In this document: positions 26,778-37,168 of the stretch, piece after piece
How positions within the stretch are numbered: the first letter of the stretch is position 1
How the letters are laid out: the number at the start of each line of letters is the position of its first letter
Source: Campylorhamphus procurvoides
Taxonomy: Eukaryota; Chordata; Aves; Passeriformes; Dendrocolaptidae
Direction: 5' to 3'
Length of the DNA: 64,000 bases
NCBI GenBank assembly: GCA_013396655.1
Contig: WBMV01001019.1
Span: forward strand, 198,789 to 262,788
Notes under the pieces: generated by a model
The model's input: only the letters and a program-made list of their open reading frames with translations
Databases searched by the model: none
Told to the model about the DNA's origin: nothing
Made by a program: the position numbers and the translations under genes

Positions 26778-27244
26778 GGCAGAGATCACCAGGATCGAGG
26801 CCATGCTGCTGAAAATGCAGCTGTGCTGGGCAGGGCACGTCTCCAGGATGGGGGATCACTGCCTCCCTAAGACTGTGCTCTATGGGGAACTCACCACAGG
26901 CTGCCGCAAGAGAGGCGCCCCGAAGAGGAGATACAAGGACTCCCCGAAACAATACCTCAGCCTTGGCCATATTGAGAACCATCAGTGGTCCACCCTGGCC
27001 TCCCATCTGGAGAAATGGAGACACATCATCCATAATGCTACTGCGTCTTTGAGAACACACGCCGAATCAGTCTTGAGGCAAAAAGGCAATGCAGGAAGAA
27101 CTGTGCCTCACCAGTTGCACCGCTGGAGACTTTCCACTGTGCCTTTTGCAGTCGGACTTGCCTATCTTGCATTGGCCTTTTTAGCCATCAGCATGCTTGC
27201 AGCAAGCCAATCTTCATTTGCGAAGCTTAGCCACGATGATGATG
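26778..27244 (+). pseudogene. C-terminal tail of RTE copy 2
   Basis: A frame open from 26,803 to 27,276 encodes the WAGHVSRM block, LPKTVLYGEL, an RYKD block and a region ending in the finger-like stretch that is better kept in copy 1. In this copy the first Cys pair is lost after a shift of frame near 27,045. The 3' end reads into GATGATGATG and then into the candidate target-site duplication. Confidence 0.85.
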
Positions 27245-27252
27245 TGAAGCTA
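27245..27252. repeat. Right target-site duplication candidate of RTE copy 2
   Basis: TGAAGCTA, an exact match to the eight bases before the element at 24,085-24,092. It supports a complete insertion with both ends present. Confidence 0.6.
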
Positions 27253-29441
27253 AAACAGGCTGAAGGTTGTGCCTGATTTTGGCCTTACCTAGGGTGGGTT
27301 ATCAGTCATAAGATAGTGGGCAGAAGCTTTGGCAAAGTCCAAAAGGGAAGGAATCCTTCATTTTTCAAGATTAAATTATATGTTGTGCATCTTCTTTTTC
27401 TAAAGCATTCCCCCCATATTTGTTTTAAGAATGCATTTTTTTTTTACTCTGATTTGCCAAGCCCTTGTTATTGAAAAAAAAGAGGTGAATTTTCAGAAGT
27501 CCAGCACTGTGAGAAAGCCAGTAAAAAATTCACCCATTAATTTATGCATTTTATGTCAAGTTGCAGTGACTTAAGTACCATTGTCTTTTTAAAGCAGCAA
27601 AAGAAATATGTCTAAATATTGAATATCAGTCTGTGATTATCATGACTTTTTATGTGCTTGAAATCCCAAAACATAACCTGGTGGATTTTGAAAAGCTCAC
27701 AATATGTGTTTTATGCACATAACCAGTCTTTTTGGCTATTTTTTTCCAGAGTAGACAATAGATCTTAACTGAGGATTTGTTTATAAAATATTTCTGAAGT
27801 CTGGCTCCTCCAAACTAATTTTCTTGGCTACTTTACTTGTTTAATAAACAAATGAATAAAAAAAATACCCTAGCATTTTACTACATATGGATAATAAAAG
27901 GATTTTAAATATGTTTCAAACTGTTACATATTTGGTGTAAGTATGGGTATAGCTTTATCTCACTGCAGTTTACTTTTTCATTTGAGGTGGTTGCATGAAA
28001 TTATTAAGGATAAATTGGTTATTTCCTCATGATTTGAGTGTACTTTTTTAAATCAGTGGCAATTGGAAAATAAGTCCTATAGCCAAACAGATTAAGTAAA
28101 AACTTTTTTTTAAATTAGAGACAGAGACTGACTTTTCAGTCCTCAATCTGTATTTTCATGAAGATGACCATAGTATTGATGCTGAGACTGGCGTCTCTGG
28201 TGTACTAGTAGTATGTAACTTCTTCTCCCCATTTGAGATAAAACAGAAAACATAGTGAAGAAGAAACTAAGGTTACTGTGGGGAGTGGATAAAAGTAGGC
28301 CTATTGGATATGTCCATAGGCTTCATTAGCCCTTTCATGTATGTCTCTCTTTACATATGTCAGTCATCTGAACGTGCAAATGTTACTAGAAAAATTAAGA
28401 AAACTCTTTCTAATTGCTTCTATGCCTGTGTAATACAGAACTGAAACAGCAATTTAAAAGTACTGACAATTTTTATGTCCAACTATTTATCAAGCTTTGT
28501 TACAGTTTTCACTTAATAAGAAAAAGGAGTTTCTGTAGTGAGAAGCAATATTAGGAGTAAGGAAGTAAGAATTCTTTCTTTTTTCCTTCTTTTTTTTTTT
28601 TCTTTCCTCTCTTTAAATCTTGAACAGTGTTAAATCTGCTGCAATGTTTTTCTTATATCCTGAGAGATTATTTAGACCTGGATCCTGAAAACACTGGAAC
28701 AAATCAACATTGTTAATTCACAGGGAAAACCAGATTTGTCCTGGCCCATAGTTTGGTTCTTACAAGTTGTGAAAACTTCCACATGTGTTTATGGTAGTAA
28801 TAAAAGCCCATCATTTTAATAAGAAGCTGTATTAAAGTTTTCAATGCCTGCAGAAGCAGTTTTTACAGAACTATCTATGCTAGGAAGGGTAGTTAGCTGG
28901 TCGGTGATGTAAGGATGGATGGTTGTGTTTAACTCCATGCTGCAGTGGAGCCAAGGCTTTGCACAGGCTGAGAGCCTAGGCAGAGGAGGAGATCTGTCAG
29001 TAAGGACCAGACTCCTGGCTCATGCATGAGAAATGCTAAGGTAGTCAAGTACTGCAGTATGATGGTGGAGCAAAAGAGTTAGCAGGGCATGGGGAACAGA
29101 GCAAGAGGACAGCTAGCAAAAGACAATCCATACAGAATCTACCCTCGACATCTATTAGCAGACCCTTATGTTCTCAAATTATCCTATGGAATAAAAGTGC
29201 ACGTTAGCTCCTTGCATACAAGGGCACAGCAAAATTGGCAAGAACATTCAGCCTTCCCAAACTAAGAGCTCTACAGCACGATTTGAATATGGTGAAGGGA
29301 GCATGGGCTATAAAATGCTGAAAATGTGCTGAGCACAACAGGGCAAGAGAGAGGGACTTAGAAAACAATATCATCTGATCTAGCCAGATGTCAAACCTTA
29401 CCCAAAACAAAACTGATGTTCCTGTCCTTCCCTCAGTCCTG
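27253..29441. other. AT-rich non-coding stretch without recognised genes
   Basis: No gene, RNA or transposon recognised. T-rich runs occur near 28,575-28,605. Confidence 0.55.
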
Positions 29442-29500
29442 CTTTTTTTTGTGTTTTTGTAGGGGTTTTTTTGGGGGGGATGTGTGTTTTTTTATGTTGA
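29442..29500 (+). repeat. T/G low-complexity tract
   Basis: Long T runs interrupted by GGGG and a run of seven G. It resembles the tracts at 9,637 and 31,792. Confidence 0.75.
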
Positions 29501-29600
29501 TTTATTTCTCTTTAGCTTTTTTTTTTTTCAGAAGGTTGCTCTTCTAAATAAAAGAAGTTTGTTTTAATAGAAGGATTTTAATAAGTGATTTTTATTTTTT

Positions 29601-29659
29601 TTTCCTTAATTAGAAAATTGAGATCGAAATTAGAATTTTCCTTAATTAGAAAAATGAGA
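29601..29659. repeat. Short local duplication beside a CR1 copy
   Basis: TTTCCTTAATTAGAAAA followed by a TGAGA-like end occurs at 29,601 and again at 29,637, a spacing of 36 bases. The second copy runs into the 5' break of the CR1 fragment. It is a partial tandem duplication, possibly linked to the insertion event. Confidence 0.65.
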
Positions 29660-30065
29660 CCCTGGTGAAGGGTGTGGAGCACAAGCCTTATGCAGGGAAG
29701 CTGAGGGAGTTGGGGTTGTTTAGCCTGGAAAAAAGGAGGCTGAGGGGGAGACATTGCTCTCTACAACTACCTGAAAGGTGGGCGTCGGTCTCTTCTTCCA
29801 GGCAGCTAGTAACAGCACCAGAGGAAATTACCTCAGGTTGTGCCAGGGAGGTTTAGATTGTATATTAGGAAAAAAGTCTTCACTGAAAGGTTTGTCAGGC
29901 ACTGGAACAGGCTTCCCAAGGACGTGTTGTGGCCACTTCCCCTGAGCTACTTAAAAGACATGCAAATATGGCAGTTAGGGACATGGTTTAGCAGTGGACT
30001 TAGCAGTTCTGGTTTTATGGCTGGATCTTAGATATATTTTCTAGCCTAAATGATTCTATGATTCT
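29657..30065 (+). mobile_element. CR1 LINE 3' fragment (1)
   Basis: The sequence follows the avian CR1 3' end: GGAGCACAAGCCTTATGCAG, GCTGAGGGAGTTGGGGTTGT, TTAGCCTGGAAAAAAGGAGG, GGCACTGGAACAGGCTTCCC, and the diagnostic tail TGATTCTATGATTCT. CR1 copies are nearly always 5'-truncated like this one. A 63-codon frame at 29,840-30,031 matches a remnant of the CR1 reading frame (TERFVRHWNRLP). The copy is well preserved compared with the other CR1 pieces, apart from its middle part near the aspartate-rich turn. Confidence 0.95.
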
Positions 30066-31791
30066 CTCCAGGCACAAAGGTGCAAGAAAGTAACGGAGGG
30101 AGAATTTAAAAATTTTGCTGTCATTTTCACTCACCTTTTGAGTGAATTTTCTTGTTACTTAAAGTGAAATTAAAAGTTTCTAACCCATCTCAGCTAGTAA
30201 TGTCCTCTTTAACTCTTGCTCTTCTCCTCGAAAAGGTATCATCTTTTAATACAATCTAAAAAAATTTATTAGAATTAAAAAATGTCTTTATAAAGATTCT
30301 CTTCAATTTATAGGAATGGAAATGGAGGGCTCAGTAATCTTATTTTGTTACCACTTTGAGTAATTTATTTCCTTTCCCTTCTACAGGCATCACAAAAGGC
30401 CCAAGAAAATTTTAAGAGTAACTATCAGCAATGACAGTGAGGTAGGATAGATCTAGGAACTTGAAGCCCTCACATATCTTATAAGTATTTAGTATAATGT
30501 GTTCTTCAGTCTTTTGAGCCAATTCATTCTACCAGGATCAACAAACTTGACTATTAAAGGTAACAAAAAAATAGTTGCATACAACAAGACCCAGAAAGGA
30601 AAGGGTTCACATTTCAGAGTTTTAAATGTAGCTCACTGCTTCCCAAGAAGATTCACTGTAAGAAGACCTAGGCAAAGGTGGTATCAGATTTTAACTTTAG
30701 AGATATTTTATGGAAGTCTTATATACACAGTATGTAAATAGATATACAGTGACTGCTACTTGTATTAATAAAGACATGGCTAAATAAGAAAACTAAAGCT
30801 ACATAAGTAAGTTTTAAAAACAAAGCAATCTCATTCATTTTTTTACTGAGTGAAATAGCTATCATTCAAGTTTATTCTGAGTCATATAAAACCATATGTT
30901 ATTAGCACTGGCATGTTGATTACAAAACACTTATTATCACCTGAAGCAGATAGAGAACAAGGTAAGCCCTCATGATGGCTGCATGGACTCATTTTACAAC
31001 TAACATGTAATAGGAAAAATGTCTTTTCTTTGGACAATAGACAAAATTAATCTCAATTACAACCTAAATGTTATTATTAATACAAGATACTTGAGTCAAT
31101 CTGCTTTTTCCTCTGTTACTCATCTGACACTGTATGTGTTTAATGCAATTTACCACTTTTTTTTTTTTTCTTAAATGCAGCTTGGCATAATAACTGCCTT
31201 TTTTGTCTGATAGAATGAGTCATACCCTTGAAATCCTGTGCCACTGAGCCAAATGGGAAAAAAAAAATAATTCCTATGGCAAGTTTCACTTTAGTCTCAA
31301 ACTGAAAAATCAACGAAACTTAATCTTCAATGACACAGGTAAATTTATTTCTTTCCTTTAAAAGTTGCCATTAGTAAGATTTAATCAGAGACTTAAAAGT
31401 AAAGTTTATGTGATATATTAGCAACATTGTAAATATATTGCCGGTCTGAAGAAAAAATGAACAAGCCTTTTATGTTAAAGTTTTTTTAAATTAATCAGGT
31501 CACTGTGGACCTAATTAACCTATAATATTGATAATAAGGATGACAGACAAATTGCTCATTTTACTTTCATAACTCAAATTCAAAAGAACTAGCAATAAAG
31601 GTTATAGTGATAAAGCCAACTCCACTTCAAAAAATGGGTAAAGCACCCATTACCTTGTGTAACTTCACATCCAAGAAATGCTTTTAGTATAAAAGTTAAC
31701 AGTTATATTGTCAATGTGTATTCTCAAGCCAAGTATTCTCAAACAAAGTAGGCTCAAGAAATACTTTTTTTTTTCAGTTCATTTGATAGTC

Positions 31792-31847
31792 CTTTTTGTT
31801 CTTTTTTGTTTGTTTAGTTGATCAGTTGGTTGGTTGGGTTTTTTTGA
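31792..31847 (+). repeat. T/G low-complexity tract
   Basis: T-rich with TTGG and TTTG units (GTTGGTTGGTTGGG near the end). Of the same kind as the tract at 9,637. Confidence 0.7.
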
Positions 31848-34800
31848 CTCAGATAACTGAAGACCCCCTACATAACACTCTCCAGACAGCTTTAAATGGG
31901 GAGACATGGCTATATTATTGTATTTTGAATCAGATAAGAGACCCTTGGTTTGTTTTTTATTCTGTTTTTTCCAACACTTTTCTCTTCCCTCTGAGCATAG
32001 AGAACTTCCAAATTTCTGACATGCCAGTAGGTACCTTAGATTTACTCCATCACAGAAGTAATCAGATGCTGATTTTATCCACCTTCCCTGGATTTTGTCT
32101 TACTTCCTTTCTTCTGACACTCTGAAAGCTGAATACACCCTGATGTTTAATAAGTTTCTGCAGACACTTGTGAAAAGTAAGGGTGTTATTTTTCCGTAGA
32201 ATACAAGGTTAGCTGGCATGTAATTTGTATCACATTGCATTTTTACCTTGAAATGTTTATGATTTTTTTTTCTGACAGTTGTTTTTTCTGGTAGGACATT
32301 TTTCAGTTTAAAACTGCCTACTATTTTTCATTATAAAGCACTTTTCTCTTCCTTTTAGGTTGTCAAACTTTAGCTGTTCAGACTGCATTTTCAATGGTAG
32401 GCATCTGACTTCAGACACTTTTTTAGAAAAACTCAACTCTTTCAACAAAAAACTTAACAGCACTGGTCAGCTGACATAAGAAAATGACAAATTCAATTGA
32501 ATGAGTGAGTTTCAGCATATTATAGCATAGTTTCAGAACTCCAGCCATTAGCCAAAGCATTACTTTTTGTGTCAAGGCTATCCTACGATTTCCACTTCAG
32601 TTCAGCCAAATTAAAAGTAGACAAATCAATGGACATTCTTTCTACAAACTAATGAAGACTCTGAGCATGCCCATTGCAAGATGGATAATATTTCCAGGCT
32701 TTCTCTGCATACTAAGTTGTCTAAACTGGAAAAGGAAGCAACAGGACAAATAGAGTTTAGCAGAAAGACAAAAATCAACTTGCCACTTGAGCAACCAGGG
32801 CAAGACTAGAACGATTTGTAGTAACTATAAAAGCAGTAGCTTTTAAGGAGGAATTTTAATGAGAAGAAAATTATGGGTGTTAGTGCATAGTACCAATGCG
32901 CTTGAAGGAAAAATGGATAAGCAGGTGATCAAGGAGCTTGGTCATAGGAAAATTAGCACTGATAAGGCTACCTGAGTAAGCGCTCACAGTCATGAACAAA
33001 AAGATTGCAAAATTTAGCCTGAAGTTTGTAAACACACACCAAATAAAAATTATCCATCTAATCCCTGCCAAAAAAAAAAAAAAAGGAGGGAGATAAAATA
33101 TTAATCTAACTCTTGTGTTAAAAAAATTAATTATGATATCAAAAGTTAAAATTTAAGATAATATAGTATTTTGCTAATTACATACTAAGAGTAGTCATTA
33201 CTCAATTTAAAGGGCTTGTAATACAAGGTGCTCTATTACAATGGAACTATTCGTAAAGTTATTACTCAACTTAATTAGTAAGTGAGGAAGAATTAAGTCC
33301 TATATAAAGTTACATATAAAGAAAGTAAATGTAAGATTAAACACTTTATTATTGACAAATAATGTATCTATTGGAATTCCATAGAAATCTGTATATTAGG
33401 GGAAAAATTAAAAATTTAAACAAAAATCTGGAAAGTACAGTATTAATTTTTCTATAATGATTTTTTTTACTGTGGCTTATTATATTCTTCCAACCTAAAT
33501 GCAATCATTCAGTTAGCTTTTAAGATGATTATACTTTGGCATCACACATGTGGGCACAGACTCTTAGTTAATTGTTGCACCAGAGCCAGTAAAGTATACA
33601 AAGAATTCTTGTTGTTTGATATAAGGACAGAAGTGTTTTTATCTAAACACTTCTGTATATAGACTAATGAAGTCTTTTGTCGTGTATAATTGTCAAATTT
33701 GGGTGGAGATATGGCTTTCTTTCCATCAGGACACAGAAAATAAATCACCAGTGATATACAACATAAGGAAAACTGTTTCAGTAGGATGGGTGTGCAGGTC
33801 CTGCATTGATCCTACATTGTTGGCCAAATACAAAATGTAAACCTTCTAACAATGTGGAGGTGCCATCATCTCCAGAATTATTTTCATCAACATTCTCAGG
33901 TGTTGTTACTATGGATGTCCCAAGGTCATTACAAAACCTGAATCTTGCCTTTACAAACCAGAATTTATTATTTGTATTGTACCCAACAAAACAAATCAGA
34001 TATATATTCTCAATACATGTTCCTTAGGTCAAGTTTTCTATTGAAAAAAAAAAAAGGAAAAGAAAATAGTTCTCTCACATCCTAATGAACTCATTGAGGA
34101 AGCAGAAGTTCAAGAATCCAATTATCACTTTTCTGTGAGCACGTGAACTTAAAATTTTTGTCTTTCTACTCACTTCATGACACTATATTCCAAGATTTAA
34201 CATTTAAATATGTGGGCAGTGACAGATGTTTAAACATTCTCCACCCTTTGATGCTTTTCTGTTTTGCATGGGATGCCTCAGTACTCATCAGACTTACTAG
34301 TAAGCACGACTCTGTAAGAGTTACAAACTGTGAGTTGTAAATCCTAGAATCTTCTGTGCTAACAAATCTTTTGCCCTGAATGCTCAAATATTCACTTACG
34401 AGAGGGTGAGAACATAATAAAGTTTCTTTCTGTATAACTGAAACTTCCTGTAAAACTCAGAAAGCTGACATTACATTAGTAAGTAAAAACACCTTCTTTT
34501 GTCTCAGCAAAACTCCACCTTTTTTTTTCTTTTTTTTCTTTTTAATTCCACCGAGAAATACGTGGTGACAGAATTAATCCAAATCCAAAATGGATATTAA
34601 CTTTTGTCACTGAGGTAGAGAACATCTCAGTGTTAATACTATTATCTACAAGGAATTCTTTTAGTATTCAAGGAACAGGTCAGGTATGAAACCACAGGGA
34701 TGATATGTTTCAAAAGTTTATGCTGAAAATATTAATAAATGTGTAGGAGGATACCAACAGCAATTAAGAATTGACAACCATTATGCAAGCTATTTTAAAT

Positions 34801-35216
34801 TAATAAATTTGAAGAAAACTCTACAATATATAATAGGCAAAATCTACAGTGGTATTCAGATTCATTTTGTGTCTTCTCTATAATTTCAAACACACTAGAA
34901 AATACAAAAAAGGATTTGAATAGCTCTGACGTCTTAGAACATGGTCATGCTACAGTCAACTGGAAAGAGTAGTGTAGAATCAGTATGTTAACAAACAATT
35001 CCTTCAAAAAGACTGCACCATAAATATCATTCATTTTCCTAACTTAAATGAATTAAATACTGAAAAAAATATAAATATATAGAGTGATAGTAGTGGAATT
35101 CCTTGCAACTATTTTATAATTGAAATGGCCCAATGAAAATGAGTTCATGAGCAAATACTTTGTAACTTCAATTTAAGTAATCATTTATTCGTCACAATTG
35201 TGGATTTTTGGAACAA

Positions 35217-35450
35217 GTAAGATTGTATCCCTCTGATCTATCTAGAACTGGCTCGTTAATAGCAGGGCTAATGCAGTCATAATCTAATGGCCGTGCAGTC
35301 TTGTTAGCCTTGGCTATTGAAGAGATTAAAATCCCCTTAGCCAACTTGTTAAACTGGTATGAAGTTGGAATAGGATTTTCGTTCCCAGCTTGTCTCTAGG
35401 CATCTTGATCAAGTTTTCCTAGAATGTCTATGAATTAAGTGATTAATTCA
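35217..35450. promoter_or_regulatory. Candidate conserved non-coding block
   Basis: More balanced base composition than its surroundings, no low-complexity sequence, and several TAAT/ATTA homeodomain-type cores. No reading frame. This is a weak call from sequence texture only; conservation was not measured. Confidence 0.25.
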
Positions 35451-36044
35451 GGAAATAATGGGATCTAACTGGGTTTACAGTTTGAAGGGTCATCAAAAAT
35501 CAAGAGCCACCACACGGAAGGCTAAATAAAGTTTTTCTTGAGAACTTCTGGAGGAACATTCATGTTTTACAATTTCAGCACAGAATATTTTGCAGAGCTT
35601 TTAAGAAGAATTAAGAATTTTAAGTAGAAAATATAGTTCAAACACTTACTTACCCTTAGAGTATGTACAGATGCACGGCATCTCAGATAACTGCTCAGCC
35701 AGTACCCTGCTTTCTTCTTAAGGCAAAGATAAGGTTAAATCTAGTCATAATGGGTTCCACATTACTGAATAAAAATAAAGTGAAAAATGAGGAAAATTTA
35801 ACTACTTTGGAGATTCTGGAGAGAAGCTGAAATGAACCAATAGTTGGGGCAAGAGCATGAAATCATCCGACAAAAATCTCCAGCCTGAGGGAAAAACAAA
35901 TGGTTCTCAGGAAAATGTGGTTAACTGTGTCATTCTCAAACTCATTTGCAACACATCAGTAATTTGAAGGTACCTTGACAAGGTCCATGTATATTTGTAT
36001 ATATATGAAGGTCCATGTTTACCAGTACGTATTTTGATATATAT

Positions 36045-36070
36045 CAAGATACCAAGATCTTGGTATCTTG
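36045..36070. repeat. 26-bp perfect palindrome
   Basis: The 20-base core GATACCAAGATCTTGGTATC equals its own reverse complement, and the symmetry extends three bases on each side (CAA and TTG). There is no spacer, so it could extrude a short cruciform. Just upstream, 35,971-35,990 reads GGTACCTTGACAAGGTCC, a near direct repeat of GGTATCTTGCCAAGGTCC at 36,062-36,079. Confidence 0.9.
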
Positions 36071-36747
36071 CCAAGGTCCTGCACTTTGTGAGGATAAGAG
36101 TATATAGAAAGTGTGTCAAATCTGGTCAATGCATGATTGCTAACAAAATACATGAAGGCATTTGGCGATATTTTCAGGTTAAAAATCTTATGTGTTGTGG
36201 AACTTACGAAATACAGAGCTCATTGTTAGTTAGCAAGGGCTTGAAACAAAAAATAAACAACAAAAAAAAACCAAACCCTTTTTGTTTTTTCTCATATTGT
36301 TTGTTTAAAATCTTTAAACCCTACCCAGAAGATATTTCCTATTGCTACTAATCTGCCTATATATCAAAATATCACCTTACCATGTTTTGATACAGTGACA
36401 CACTGATGGTGTTCATAATGGGCTTCTTTTTCTGTTACGAAACCTAATTTTTTTCAACGTATTCTGGAGGAAAACCTTTGTTCTGCCAGGAAAGCCTTTT
36501 TACAGCATCACAGATGTCTGACTCTGTGTTAAAATACATTTTTGTATGAGTGGACCAGTGAGATGAATATGTCCATTGATCATTTAATAAACCGAATCTC
36601 TGAATCACTGCATGTAATCTACACTCTACCAGTTCATGACATACACAAGGCTTATCCACATTTTTAATTCTTATTTAATTGTAGATGCTAAAATAAAATA
36701 TTGGTGACAAATAATCCCTGCAAAATCCTAGATGAAAAATCCCTCTT

Positions 36748-37168
36748 TGCTTACAAGTCTTATGAGGAGCAGCTGAGGGAGCTGGGGATGTTCTGCCTGA
36801 AGAAGAGGAGGCTCGGGAGACCTTTTTGCTCTCCACAGCTGCATGAAAGGAGATGAGGATGTAGCCAGGTGGGTATTAGTCCCTTCTACCAGGCAACCAG
36901 CAATAGAACAAGGGTTCAATCTTAAACTGCTCCAGGAGAGGTTTAGGTTAGATGCTAGGAAAAGGTTCTTTACAGAAGGAGTGATTGGACATTGGAATGG
37001 GCTGCTCAGGGAGGTGGTGGAGTCACCATTCCTGGAAGTGTTTAAGAAGAGAGTGGATGTGGCACTTAGTGCCATGGTCTAGTTGACATGATGGTGTTGT
37101 GTCAAAGGTTGGACTTGGTGATCTCAGAGGTCTTTTGCAACCTAGTTGATTCTGTGTGATTCTGTGAC
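36748..37168 (+). mobile_element. CR1 LINE 3' fragment (2)
   Basis: It starts at ACAAGTCTTATGAGGAGC, runs through GCTGAGGGAGCTGGGGATGT, CTGAAGAAGAGGAGGCT, GGAATGGGCTGCTCAGGGAG, GTGGTGGAGTCACCATTCCT, and GGACTTGGTGATCTCAGAGG, and ends in GATTCTGTGTGATTCTGTG. That is the full order of the avian CR1 3' end with its tandem octamer-like tail. A 79-codon frame at 36,843-37,082 is a remnant of the CR1 reverse-transcriptase C-terminus (IGHWNGLLREVVESPFLE). It is truncated at the 5' side in the usual way. Confidence 0.96.

Larger units (their letters stand above)
24093..27244 (+). mobile_element. Nearly full-length RTE-type LINE (copy 2), with an assembly gap inside
   Basis: The element starts CTTCTCCATGG and ends in the short tandem repeat GATGATGATG, a kind of 3' end seen in RTE elements, which lack a long poly(A) tail. 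Order of parts: about 740 bases of leader, an AP-like endonuclease, a linker, the start of the reverse transcriptase, a gap of N, and the C-terminal tail with the WAGHVSRM block. The element type corresponds to the family whose bovine host-gene relative is named CFDP2; in birds such elements have been called AviRTE and are patchy between lineages. The coding frame is broken by at least one frameshift and several stops, so the copy is dead. The flanking TGAAGCTA repeats mark the insertion. Both RTE copies in the window lie on the plus strand. Confidence 0.88.
30066..36044. other. AT-rich non-coding stretch with a candidate conserved block
   Basis: No gene recognised. It contains a T/G tract at 31,792-31,847, an A run near 33,070-33,084 and a homeodomain-site-rich block at 35,217-35,450 described separately. 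Confidence 0.55.

Noticed and set aside
26332..27060. Long reading frames across 26,441-26,777
   Set aside because: Most of their length is translated N from the assembly gap.
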